From Actinoplanes sp. NBRC 103695 (lineage in GTDB: Bacteria > Actinomycetota > Actinomycetes > Mycobacteriales > Micromonosporaceae): a stretch of DNA of 64,000 bases. The notes beneath the pieces were generated by a model, which was not told the DNA's origin, made no database searches, and worked only from the letters and a program-made list of their open reading frames with translations. Positions 1 through 6,911 of the stretch are shown in pieces (the stretch's first letter is position 1; the number at the start of each line of letters is the position of its first letter). The DNA lies in assembly GCF_030269485.1 (NCBI RefSeq), contig NZ_BSTL01000016.1, forward strand, positions 124,001-188,000, given 5' to 3'. The position numbers and the translations under genes are program-made.

Positions 1-1096
1 TGGCCTGCCGCACCGCGGTCGGCAGCGTCTCGCCGGCCAGCCGGTTGGCCTCGCCGGCCAGGGTGGCCAGCGGCCGGGCGATCGACCGGGACGCGACCGC
101 GGCCAGGTAGACCGAGCCGGCGAACAGGGCCAGCGCGACCAGGCCCAGGATGATCATCCGCTGGGTGGCCCGGTCCTGGAGCTCGCCCGCACGGGCCTGG
201 ATGACCGACCCGACGTGCTGCTCGAGCCGGAGCATGTCGTCCAGCACGGTGGTCAGGGCGGACCACCAGGACTGCGGGTTCACCTGGAGGTAGCGGCCGT
301 CACCCGCCCCCAGCGCGACCTGCTCGAAGGAGGCGGCGGTCTGGGCCGCGCCGGTCCCGAACACGTAGTCCTTGGACTGGAGCTGGGTGTCGGTCGCGTA
401 CCGCTGGAAGGCGGCCAGCGCCGCGTCCTTGCTCGCGCGCATCGTGGCGAACTGGATGAACTCGCCCTTGCCGAAGCCGCTCGCGGAGAACACGCCGTTG
501 AGGAAGGCCCGCTCCTGGGCGGTCGCCTCCTTGGCGTCGCTGAGCGCCTGCAGGGCCGCGACGCCGCGCCGCAGCTCGGTGTCGGCGGACGCGTCCAGTC
601 CGAAGTCGACGTTGGTCAGGTCGGCGATGCGGCCGGTGTAGAAGGCGAAGGTGGGTGCGCGGCCGGCGGCGCCGGTGTCGGTGCCGGCGCGTACCCCGGC
701 CAGCCCGTCCAGCTGGCGGACCGCGGTGGAGACCCGGTCCTCGACATCGTCGCCGTCGTCGAGCAGCCGCTCGACCGCGGCGCGGCGGTCGTCCACGCGC
801 TGCCGGGCGGGTCCGAGCTCGGCCTTGAAGCCGACGTTGCCGCCGAGCAGACCGGCGGTCAGGCCACGCTCGGTCTGGAGTTCCTGCACGAGGTCCTGGA
901 CCGAGAGGACCATGGTGACGGCCTCGGCCGTGGCATCCGCGGTGCGGTAGCCGTCCACCTCGATGACCGTGATGACCCCGAGGAGACCGAGAACCGCCGC
1001 GACCGGTAACGCCAGGGTACGGACGATCCGGCGGCGGATGGTCCCACCGGAGCGGGCGGCGATCGAGCTGGTGACCGGGCGTCCTCGTGCGGACAC
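1..1096 (-). CDS. NIT-domain sensor histidine kinase, N-terminal part (truncated by window edge)
   Basis: About 365 N-terminal codons of a membrane sensor are visible; the catalytic half lies beyond position 1. An Arg-rich cytoplasmic start is followed by a first membrane helix (about residues 30-50), an extracytoplasmic all-helical region with typical nitrate/nitrite-sensing (NIT) wording (QELQTERGLTAGLLGG, later ERAFLNGVF), a second membrane helix near residue 325 and the start of a HAMP-like linker (ASRSIARPLATLAGEANRLA). In this actinomycete family such proteins normally continue into HisKA-like/HATPase domains. The start is GTG at 1096, chosen because AGAGGAAA sits about 7 nt upstream. 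The ligand is not predictable from sequence. Confidence 0.82.
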   Translation of the reverse strand, partial: MSARGRPVTSSIAARSGGTIRRRIVRTLALPVAAVLGLLGVITVIEVDGYRTADATAEAVTMVLSVQDLVQELQTERGLTAGLLGGNVGFKAELGPARQRVDDRRAAVERLLDDGDDVEDRVSTAVRQLDGLAGVRAGTDTGAAGRAPTFAFYTGRIADLTNVDFGLDASADTELRRGVAALQALSDAKEATAQERAFLNGVFSASGFGKGEFIQFATMRASKDAALAAFQRYATDTQLQSKDYVFGTGAAQTAASFEQVALGAGDGRYLQVNPQSWWSALTTVLDDMLRLEQHVGSVIQARAGELQDRATQRMIILGLVALALFAGSVYLAAVASRSIARPLATLAGEANRLAGETLPTAVRQA

Positions 1097-1699
1097 GAGT
1101 TTCCTCTTCTCTGTGTGGCGACTGCGGCGTTACTCCCGCGGCATCGCACGGTAGTGATGCGATCACCGCTTTCGATCGGACGCGGTGTCCGTCATTGACG
1201 GGTCACTGTCCGCACATGGCGGGAGACACTCTGCACTACCTATGCACAGTTGTCCACAGTGGATCTAGTCTGACGGACTCGTTGTCCGCCGAGTCGGCGG
1301 GGTCTCGCGGAATGGTGGGGTCGGGGGGCGTACGCGGTCGCGCCGTCCGGTCAGCGGGAAGGGTGTGCGCTCCCCGCGGCGCATTGGCAAGGATCATGCC
1401 TTAATGCGTGCGGGTCAACGCTCTCCGTTGATCTTTTACCTATGTGTAATCCGTGAAGAACTGTCGGTGATGCGCAGAATGCCTGCTGGACGGCCCGGCT
1501 GAGCGACTCGGACGTAACCGGCAGGCCCCAATCGCCCGCCCCGCAGAAATGTCCTGGTCGTTCGGCCCCTCGCGGGCGACTTGGCGCACTTGATATCTTT
1601 CCGCGGTCACGGCCGGTGAGCCGACCCTGACGGGCTCGGGACGGAGTTCTCGATGACAGAATTCGACGGCGGATGAGCCGCCACGCACGGAGGTCTCCG
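1097..1699. other. Intergenic region, no gene seen
   Basis: About 600 bases lie between the divergent histidine kinase and DivIVA-like genes. I find no convincing coding frame. It must hold both promoters. A single match to the actinobacterial DnaA-box style TTGTCCACA occurs at 1250-1258; an isolated copy is not evidence of an origin. Confidence 0.5.
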
Positions 1700-2548
1700 A
1701 TGACGGACAACCGGATGAAGGATCGAGTCAAAGTGATGCTCGGAACACCAGCCGAGACCGAGACGTCGGAGCATGCCATGGTCGGGCCCAATCCCCGCTT
1801 CCCGGATCAGGCCCTGCAGGTGCTCACCATGGCGCAGCGGACCGCCGAGGAGCACGTCGCCACGGCCCACCACCAGGCCGACAAGATCCGTACGGATGCC
1901 CAGGCGGCGGCTGAGCAGATCGCCCGGGACGCCCAGGTGCACGCGCACAACGTCCGTCGCGAGGCGGACAAGGTGCTCTTCGAGGCGCGCCAGGCCTCCG
2001 AGCAGATGGCCCGCGACGCCCGCGCCCGCACCGAGGAGGCGCAGCAGAACGTCGAGAAGATCATCTCCGCCGCCCGCGAGCAGGCGGCGACCGTGGCCTC
2101 CGAGGCCCACCACGAGGCCGAGCAGCTCAAGGCGGCCGCCCAGCTGCGCTACGACGACGTGGTCGGCAGCCTCGGCTCCCGCCGCGAGAGCCTGCAGCAG
2201 CAGATCGAGGCGCTGGAGGCGTTCGACCGCGAGTACCGCTCCCGGCTGACCCACTTCATGCAGGGCCAGCTGCGCTCGCTCTGGGTCGACCAGCCGCAGG
2301 TCACCGGCGAGCTCGTGGCGCCGGCCCCGCCGCCCCCGCCCGCCCACGCCGCCCAGGTCGAGGGCCAGCACGCCGCCGACGAGAACGCCGAGGGGCCGCA
2401 GCAGCAGCCCCAGCAGCAGCAGGCCGCGGTCGCCCAGGAGCACACCCCGAACGGATTCGTGCCCGCCCAGCGGCCCGGCCACGAAGAGGCCGCCGCCGTC
2501 GCCGCCGACGACTCCGAGGACGACGAGGCCGAGACCGGCGAGCGCTGA
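1700..2548 (+). CDS. DivIVA/Wag31-like coiled-coil cell-shape protein
   Basis: A 282-aa cytoplasmic protein. Residues about 30-190 form one long heptad-rich coiled coil full of Ala, Glu, Gln and Arg (repeated EQIARDAQ/EQMARDAR style), the hallmark of actinobacterial DivIVA-family or cellulose-binding-protein homologues that scaffold polar growth or septation. The C-terminal third is low complexity: a PPPPP run, a Gln run encoded by repeated cag, then an acidic tail. The ATG at 1700 is preferred over an in-frame ATG at 1673 because GGAGG precedes it by 6 nt. The classical short N-terminal membrane-binding DivIVA domain is not obvious, so assignment is to the superfamily only. Confidence 0.7.
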   Translation: MTDNRMKDRVKVMLGTPAETETSEHAMVGPNPRFPDQALQVLTMAQRTAEEHVATAHHQADKIRTDAQAAAEQIARDAQVHAHNVRREADKVLFEARQASEQMARDARARTEEAQQNVEKIISAAREQAATVASEAHHEAEQLKAAAQLRYDDVVGSLGSRRESLQQQIEALEAFDREYRSRLTHFMQGQLRSLWVDQPQVTGELVAPAPPPPPAHAAQVEGQHAADENAEGPQQQPQQQQAAVAQEHTPNGFVPAQRPGHEEAAAVAADDSEDDEAETGER

Positions 2549-2562
2549 CGATCTCGCTCCAG

Positions 2563-2593
2563 GCCGGGTGTCGCGACTCTCGCGGCGCCCGGC
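2563..2593 (+). terminator. Hairpin after the DivIVA-like gene
   Basis: GCCGGG..CGCG pairs with CGCG..CCCGGC around a short loop, 15 nt after the stop codon of the coiled-coil gene. There is no T-tract, as is usual for high-GC actinomycete terminators. Confidence 0.4.
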
Positions 2594-2618
2594 GCGCCCG
2601 GCACGTTAGGTTCTGTGC

Positions 2619-3269
2619 ATGGCTCGCATCGTGATCATCGGAGGACATGGCAGGGTCGCGCTGTTGCTGGCGCCGCTTCTGGTCGCCGCGGGCGACGAGG
2701 TGACGTCGGTGATCCGCGATCCCGCCCACGCGGACGAGGTGGCGGCCACCGGGGCCCGGGCGGTGACCGCCGACGTGCAGGCACTGGACGTCGCCGAGCT
2801 GACCGAGCTTCTCGCCGGGCAGGACGCGGTGGTCTGGTCGGCCGGGGCGGCCGGGCGGGCACCATACCCGGAGACCACCTACGCGGTGGACCGGGACGCC
2901 GCGATCCGGTCGATGGCGGCGGCCGAGGCGGCCGGCGTACGCAGGTATGTGATGGTGTCGTGGTTCGGCTCCGGCAAGGACCACGGCGTGAGCTCCGACC
3001 AGCGGCTCCACCACTACGCCGAGGCCAAGGCGGCGGCCGACGACCACCTGCGAGCGTCGTCGCTGGACTGGACCGTCCTCGGGCCGAGCACGCTGACCCT
3101 GGACCCGCCCACCGGCCGGATCGAGACCGCGGCCCGGGGCGCCACCCCCGGTTCGGTCACCCGGGCGGACGTGGCCGCGGTGGCCGCCGCGGTGCTGCAC
3201 ACGCCGGCCACGATCCGCACGACCATCGACTTCAACAACGGCGACACCCCGATCGCCGAGGCGTTCTGA
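2619..3269 (+). CDS. NAD(P)-binding SDR-type epimerase/NmrA-like protein
   Basis: A 216-aa atypical short-chain dehydrogenase. The N-terminus has a Rossmann nucleotide-binding loop (IVIIGGHGRVA, residues 4-14, a GGxGxxG-like form), followed by strands and helices ending in a DVxALD-type segment, a VVWSAGAAG strand and a YVMVSWFGS strand where the catalytic Ser/Tyr region of the family lies. It resembles YwnB/YhfK-type 'NAD(P)H-binding' proteins of about 210 residues, so it looks full length. The substrate is unknown. It is a monocistron between a hairpin upstream and a convergent sigma-factor gene whose stop codon lies 5 bp away. Confidence 0.8.
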   Translation: MARIVIIGGHGRVALLLAPLLVAAGDEVTSVIRDPAHADEVAATGARAVTADVQALDVAELTELLAGQDAVVWSAGAAGRAPYPETTYAVDRDAAIRSMAAAEAAGVRRYVMVSWFGSGKDHGVSSDQRLHHYAEAKAAADDHLRASSLDWTVLGPSTLTLDPPTGRIETAARGATPGSVTRADVAAVAAAVLHTPATIRTTIDFNNGDTPIAEAF

Positions 3270-3273
3270 TCGA

Positions 3274-3897
3274 TCAGTACTTCGCGTTCAGCTTGTCGAT
3301 GACTCTGCCGAGCAGGTCGTCGTCGAGCGGCAGGTCGGCGACCACGGCCCAGTGCACCCTGCTCGGCGAGATCCAGTCGTAGCGCGTCCAGTTCATGCCG
3401 GGCGTCATCTGGACCTCGACGCCGCGGAAGGTCCGGATGGTGGCCTTGTGGCAGAGAGACTTGACCGTGCCGACGCTGACCCCGAGCAGGTCGGCGACCT
3501 CCCGCTCCGGCCGGTCGTCCAGGTAGCGCAGCACCACCACGGCACGCTCGCGTACGGTCAGCCGGCGCAGCGCCGCCCGCAGCACCTGCCGGTCGTCGGC
3601 CGTGGCGTACGAGTCCGGCGCGGCCACCTCGGGCAACGCCTCGGACGCGGGCGCCTCATGCCGCCGATGCGACCGCCGCCACCAGTCGGTGACCGCGTTC
3701 GTGACCGCCCGCAGCAGATACCCGTACGGGTCGTCGTGCACGATCCGGTGCCACCGCGGATAAGTCCGGGTGAGCACCGTCTGCACGATGTCCCGCGCCT
3801 GCTCGGGATGCCCGCACAGCAGCTCGGCGTGCGCGATCAGCCGCCCCGACCGAGCCGCCACGAACGCTACGAACGACTCGTCGGCCCCGTCTCCCAT
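3274..3897 (-). CDS. SigE-family ECF-like RNA polymerase sigma factor
   Basis: A 207-aa sigma-70 family protein. Region 2 spans about residues 8-75 (EQARDIVQTVLTRTYPRW, then a basic WWRRSHRRH stretch). Region 4 spans about 100-150 and includes LTVRERAVVVLRYLDD and a helix-turn-helix REVADLLGVSVGTVKS. This matches the compact SigE group of actinomycetes (usually about 170 aa). Here an extra tail of roughly 55 residues rich in Trp and Tyr (MNWTRYDW) follows region 4; its role is unknown. The start ATG has GGAGG 3-7 nt upstream, lying inside the 3' end of the upstream TetR gene (31-bp overlap), so the two are probably translationally coupled. No anti-sigma gene is adjacent. Confidence 0.85.
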   Translation of the reverse strand: MGDGADESFVAFVAARSGRLIAHAELLCGHPEQARDIVQTVLTRTYPRWHRIVHDDPYGYLLRAVTNAVTDWWRRSHRRHEAPASEALPEVAAPDSYATADDRQVLRAALRRLTVRERAVVVLRYLDDRPEREVADLLGVSVGTVKSLCHKATIRTFRGVEVQMTPGMNWTRYDWISPSRVHWAVVADLPLDDDLLGRVIDKLNAKY

Positions 3898-4565
3898 GCC
3901 TCCACAGACGTGGCCACACCCGGAAAGGTTGCCGCCCTTCCCCGGTCCGGAGGAACCGCGGCGCCCGCGATGACCACCTCCAGGCAGTCGCGGAACAGGT
4001 CGTCCACGGTACGGCCGGGCCGGAAGTACTCGGCGATGGCGGCCACCACGGTCGGGTGCCGCTCGCCGAAGGCGCCCATGTCGAAGTCCTTCAGCGCCTC
4101 GGCGTCCGGGCGCGGCGCCTGCTCCTCGAGGACGTGGCCGACGGTGAAGCGCTCGACGGTCAGGACGATCACGCGGGCTCGCCGCAACGAGATGCCGCGC
4201 GCCACCAGGGTGCTCATCGCCAGTTCGGAGATCGCCGCCATGGTGCGGGAGAGCTGGGCGGCCGAGATGACCCGGGCGCCGTCCGGGTGGGCGAGCAGGG
4301 CCCGGCGCAGCCGCCCGGCGAGACCGCTCAACCAGTCCTGCCAGTCCTGGTCCGGCTCGGGCGGCGACATGTCGCCGAACTCCTGGTCGAGGATCGCGTC
4401 GGCGACCGCGGTCACCAGGGCCGCCTTGTTGGGCACATGCCAGTAGAGGGTCGGCGACTGCACACCGAGCCGCGCGGCGAGCTTGCGCGTCGTCACGCCG
4501 TCGAGCCCCTCGGCATCCAGCAGGGCGACGGCCTCCGCGACGATCCGCTGTCGATCCAACGCCAC
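3867..4565 (-). CDS. TetR-family repressor with TetR_C-type ligand domain
   Basis: A 232-aa one-component regulator. The N-terminal helix-turn-helix covers about residues 5-50 (RIVAEAVALLDAEGLDG, TTRKLAARLGVQSPTLYWHV), the classical TetR DNA-recognition signature including the LYWHVPNK end. The rest is an alpha-helical ligand-binding domain similar to tetracycline-repressor C-terminal domains. The GTG at 4565 is chosen over the upstream ATG at 4586 because GGAGG lies 8 nt before it, and because the earlier start would begin inside the operator. Two tetO-like palindromes immediately upstream argue for autoregulation and control of a divergent gene. It overlaps the downstream sigma-factor gene by 31 bp. 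Confidence 0.88.
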   Translation of the reverse strand: MALDRQRIVAEAVALLDAEGLDGVTTRKLAARLGVQSPTLYWHVPNKAALVTAVADAILDQEFGDMSPPEPDQDWQDWLSGLAGRLRRALLAHPDGARVISAAQLSRTMAAISELAMSTLVARGISLRRARVIVLTVERFTVGHVLEEQAPRPDAEALKDFDMGAFGERHPTVVAAIAEYFRPGRTVDDLFRDCLEVVIAGAAVPPDRGRAATFPGVATSVEAWETGPTSRS

Positions 4566-4584
4566 TGCGGCACCTCCACGCGTC

Positions 4585-4623
4585 ACTCTATCAGTGCTAG
4601 AGTCTCTCTATCACTGGTAGAGA
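4585..4623. promoter_or_regulatory. Tandem tetO-like operators
   Basis: Two adjacent 19-bp dyads, ACTCTATCAGTGCTAGAGT (4585-4603, centre 4594) and TCTCTATCACTGGTAGAGA (4605-4623, centre 4614), are strikingly like the tet operator consensus (TCTATCA-N-TGATAGA). Their centres are 20 bp apart, two helical turns. They lie between the TetR gene start and a divergent ATG at 4637, so they most likely bind the TetR protein encoded next door. Confidence 0.85.
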
Positions 4624-4636
4624 GGCGGAGATCGAA

Positions 4637-4852
4637 ATGACGAACAAGCTGCACGAGGCGACACATCGCATTCCCGGAGTCCCTGGGCATGCCGAGCAGC
4701 CGGCCGGACACCAGGGCGCGGTGGCCCACGGTCGCGCTGCCTCGCGCCCTTCGCTGAACCGCAGGTGGAACCACTCGCCCGCGCGCCCGCCCCGGTTCCT
4801 CGCAGCCCTGCAACGCCGGGTGGCCGCTTTCTTCGGCCGTGACCTGGGGTAG
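4637..4852 (+). pseudogene. Degenerate 5' end of the expected TetR-controlled gene
   Basis: An ATG with a good ribosome site (GGAG, 6 nt upstream) lies just beyond the tetO-like operators, where a regulated efflux or oxidoreductase gene would be expected. The open frame is only 71 codons (MTNKLHEATHRIPGVPG...) and resembles no family I recognise. It ends in a GTGACCTGG tandem repeat. I read this as a real start codon attached to eroded or rearranged sequence; a genuine small protein cannot be excluded. Confidence 0.35.
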
Positions 4853-4912
4853 TCGTGACCTGGGTGGCCGTGACCTGGGTGGCCGTGACCTGGTGTGGTC
4901 GTGACCTGGGGT
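4836..4912. repeat. Tandem 15-16 bp repeat (GTGACCTGG core), five copies
   Basis: The core GTGACCTGG recurs at 4839, 4855, 4870, 4885 and 4901. The surrounding 600 bases (4637-5196) contain no convincing intact gene. Confidence 0.9.
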
Positions 4913-4943
4913 AAAGGCGACGGTGCCGCGCCTCGCCGGAGCT

Positions 4944-5013
4944 GACCGTCGACGTGCGCGATCAGCCGCCCCGGCCGAGCCGCCATCGACGACTTGCCGG
5001 CCGCGTCTCCCAT
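4944..5013 (-). pseudogene. Fragment of a second SigE-type sigma gene start
   Basis: On the minus strand the sequence from ATG 5013 reads MGDAAGKSSMAARPGRLIAH, which aligns with the first residues of the intact sigma factor encoded at 3274-3897 (MGDGADESFVAF..ARSGRLIAH). The upstream GGAGG and the preceding TetR-tail-like sequence also match, so 4954-5029 is a diverged copy of 3829-3912, 9 bp shorter and in frame. Similarity stops abruptly near 4950; the rest of the gene is absent. Confidence 0.55.
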
Positions 5014-5115
5014 GCCTCCACAGACGTGACCGCGCCACCGGAGAATGTGGCCCGGCGCTCGGGCCCACCTCTGCGATCGGAAATACGTGCGGCTGAGCAG
5101 GCCCGCCACCAGCGC

Positions 5116-5160
5116 CTGCAGGCGGGCCTCGGCGACCGCGTGCAGGCGGGCCTCGGCGAT
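5116..5160. repeat. Two-copy direct repeat (TGCAGGCGGGCCTCGGCGA)
   Basis: A 19-bp unit, TGCAGGCGGGCCTCGGCGA, occurs twice about 24 bp apart, between the sigma fragment and the dinB stop codon. No gene is associated. Confidence 0.8.
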
Positions 5161-5196
5161 CGAGCGCGAGCTGCCGAGAGGGACCCGGGGCAGCGC

Positions 5197-6840
5197 TCAC
5201 GCCGGGAGGGCCACCGTCCAGTCGGGAGGATCGGCCGGGTGCAGGGCCGGGTCGTCGGCCGCGAAGGTGAGGACCGGCCCGGGCGGGGTCGCCGGCCCTT
5301 CGAAGCGGACGGTCACCACGCCGCGGCCGCTGCCCCACACCCATCCGGCGCCGTGGGTGTCGTGCCGCACGTCCTGCCCGGGCCGCCAGCCGGAAACCGC
5401 GAAAGCCGCTGCCGCGCCCACGCCGTTCGCAGGCGCGCCCACGCTGTTCGCAGGCGCGCCCACGCCGTTCGCAGGCGTGCCCACGCCGCTTGCAGGCGTG
5501 CCCACACCGCTCGCAGGCGCGCCCACGCCGCTCGCCGGCCGGTCGGCCCCCGCCGGGTCCGGCCTGTCGCCGACCGGCGATCCGACGTGGTCGTGGGTGG
5601 ACGAGGAGGAGCGGTGGGCGGCGGAGTCGACGTGATGGTGAATGGGCGAGCCGACGTGGCCGTGGGAGGCGGAGTCGACGTGGTCGTGGGTGGGCGATCC
5701 GACGTGGTCGTGCGAGGCGGAGTCGACGTGGTCAGGGGTGAGGGAGCCGAACAGGTCGTCGGCCGAGGAGCCGAAAAGGTCGTCCTGGACGAAGCCTGCC
5801 AGCGTGGTGACACCGACCCCGAGCAGCCGGATGCCGCCGGAGGTGTCGATGTCGGCCAGCAGCCGCCGGGCGATCTGGGCGACGAGCCGGGGGTCGTCGG
5901 TGGGCTGGGCCCGCGTCGTCGAGCGGGTGATGGTGGTGAAGTCGTAGTGGCGGATCTTGATGGTGATCGTGCGCGCCGAGAGGCCTCCGGTGCGGAGCCG
6001 GCCGCCGACCCGGGTGGCGAGCAGGTCGATCTCGGTGTTCAGGCGGGTCCGGTCCGTGAGGTCGACGTCGAAGGTCTCCTCCGCGGACACCGACTTGGCC
6101 TCGCGCTCGCCGACGACGGCACGGTCGTCGTCGGCGCGGGCCAGCCGGTACAGGCCGGCGCCGTGGGCCTGGCCGAACCAGTCGATCAGCTCCGGCAGCG
6201 GCGTGCGGGTCAGCTCGCCGATGGTGTGCAGGCCGGCGCGGCGCAGCCGGTCGGCGGTGGCGGGTCCGACGCCGGGCAGCCGGGTCACCGGCAGCGGATG
6301 CAGCAGGGCCTGTTCCGTGCCGGGCGCGGCGACGGTCAGCCCGTCCGGCTTGTGCAGGTCGGAGCCGATCTTGGCGATCAGCTTGGAGGTGCCGACCCCG
6401 ATGGACGCGGTGACCCCGCCGGTGGCCGCCGCGATCGCCGCCCTGACCTGCTCGGCGAGCCGGGTGACGCCGGGCACGGACAGGTCGTGCCGGTCGGCGG
6501 CGGCCAGGTCGACGTACGCCTCGTCGATGGAGACCTGCTCGACCAGCGGCGACACCTCGGCGAGCACGGCCATGACGACCTCGCTGGTCCGGCGGTAGGC
6601 CGGGAACCGTGGCGCCAGGAAAGCGGTGCCGGGCGGGCAGCGCCGCCGGGCCTCCGCGGTGGGCATCGCCGACCGTGCCCCGAACCGCCGGGCCTCGTAC
6701 GACGCGGTCGCGACGACACCGCGGCCGGCCACCCCGCCCACGATGACCGGCCGCCCCCGCAGGGACACCTTGTCGCGTTGCTCGACCGCGGCGAACATCG
6801 CGTCTAGGTCGACGTGCGCGATGCTCGCCTCGCGCCTCAC
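5197..6840 (-). CDS. dinB: DNA polymerase IV (Y family) with repeat-expanded C-terminus
   Basis: A translesion DNA polymerase of about 547 aa; family members are usually 350-420 aa. The palm carries the metal-binding HVDLDAMFAAVE near the start and the SIDEAYVDL catalytic motif near residue 105. A helix-hairpin-helix (LPGVGPATADRLRRAG) and the little-finger domain follow, to about residue 345. A DLFGS-type segment comes next and then about 110 low-complexity residues: repeated DHVxSxxH units and a tandem A(S/N)GVGAP heptapeptide. A conserved C-terminal block (WRPGQDVRH..GAGWVWG..GVVTVRFE) closes the protein, as in other actinobacterial DinB. The start is one of three clustered in-frame GTGs (6840, 6846, 6849); the choice is uncertain. 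Confidence 0.9.
   Translation of the reverse strand: MRREASIAHVDLDAMFAAVEQRDKVSLRGRPVIVGGVAGRGVVATASYEARRFGARSAMPTAEARRRCPPGTAFLAPRFPAYRRTSEVVMAVLAEVSPLVEQVSIDEAYVDLAAADRHDLSVPGVTRLAEQVRAAIAAATGGVTASIGVGTSKLIAKIGSDLHKPDGLTVAAPGTEQALLHPLPVTRLPGVGPATADRLRRAGLHTIGELTRTPLPELIDWFGQAHGAGLYRLARADDDRAVVGEREAKSVSAEETFDVDLTDRTRLNTEIDLLATRVGGRLRTGGLSARTITIKIRHYDFTTITRSTTRAQPTDDPRLVAQIARRLLADIDTSGGIRLLGVGVTTLAGFVQDDLFGSSADDLFGSLTPDHVDSASHDHVGSPTHDHVDSASHGHVGSPIHHHVDSAAHRSSSSTHDHVGSPVGDRPDPAGADRPASGVGAPASGVGTPASGVGTPANGVGAPANSVGAPANGVGAAAAFAVSGWRPGQDVRHDTHGAGWVWGSGRGVVTVRFEGPATPPGPVLTFAADDPALHPADPPDWTVALPA
5424..5745 (-). repeat. In-frame minisatellites inside dinB
   Basis: Two repeat types are present. 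About 5424-5535 holds 21-bp units encoding A(S/N)(G/S)VG(A/T)P. About 5577-5745 holds 24-30 bp units encoding variants of SPTHDHVDSASHDHVG. Both keep the reading frame and are imperfect, so they have been diverging since expansion. Confidence 0.85.
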
Positions 6841-6911
6841 CGCCACCACCGTCCGCCGATCACAACTCCAGTGTCGGTCACGGGTATGACATAACTCCCC
6901 CCTGCGCCCGC

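Noticed and set aside
1250..1258. DnaA-box-like TTGTCCACA
   Set aside because: Single isolated copy, no cluster and no replication genes nearby.
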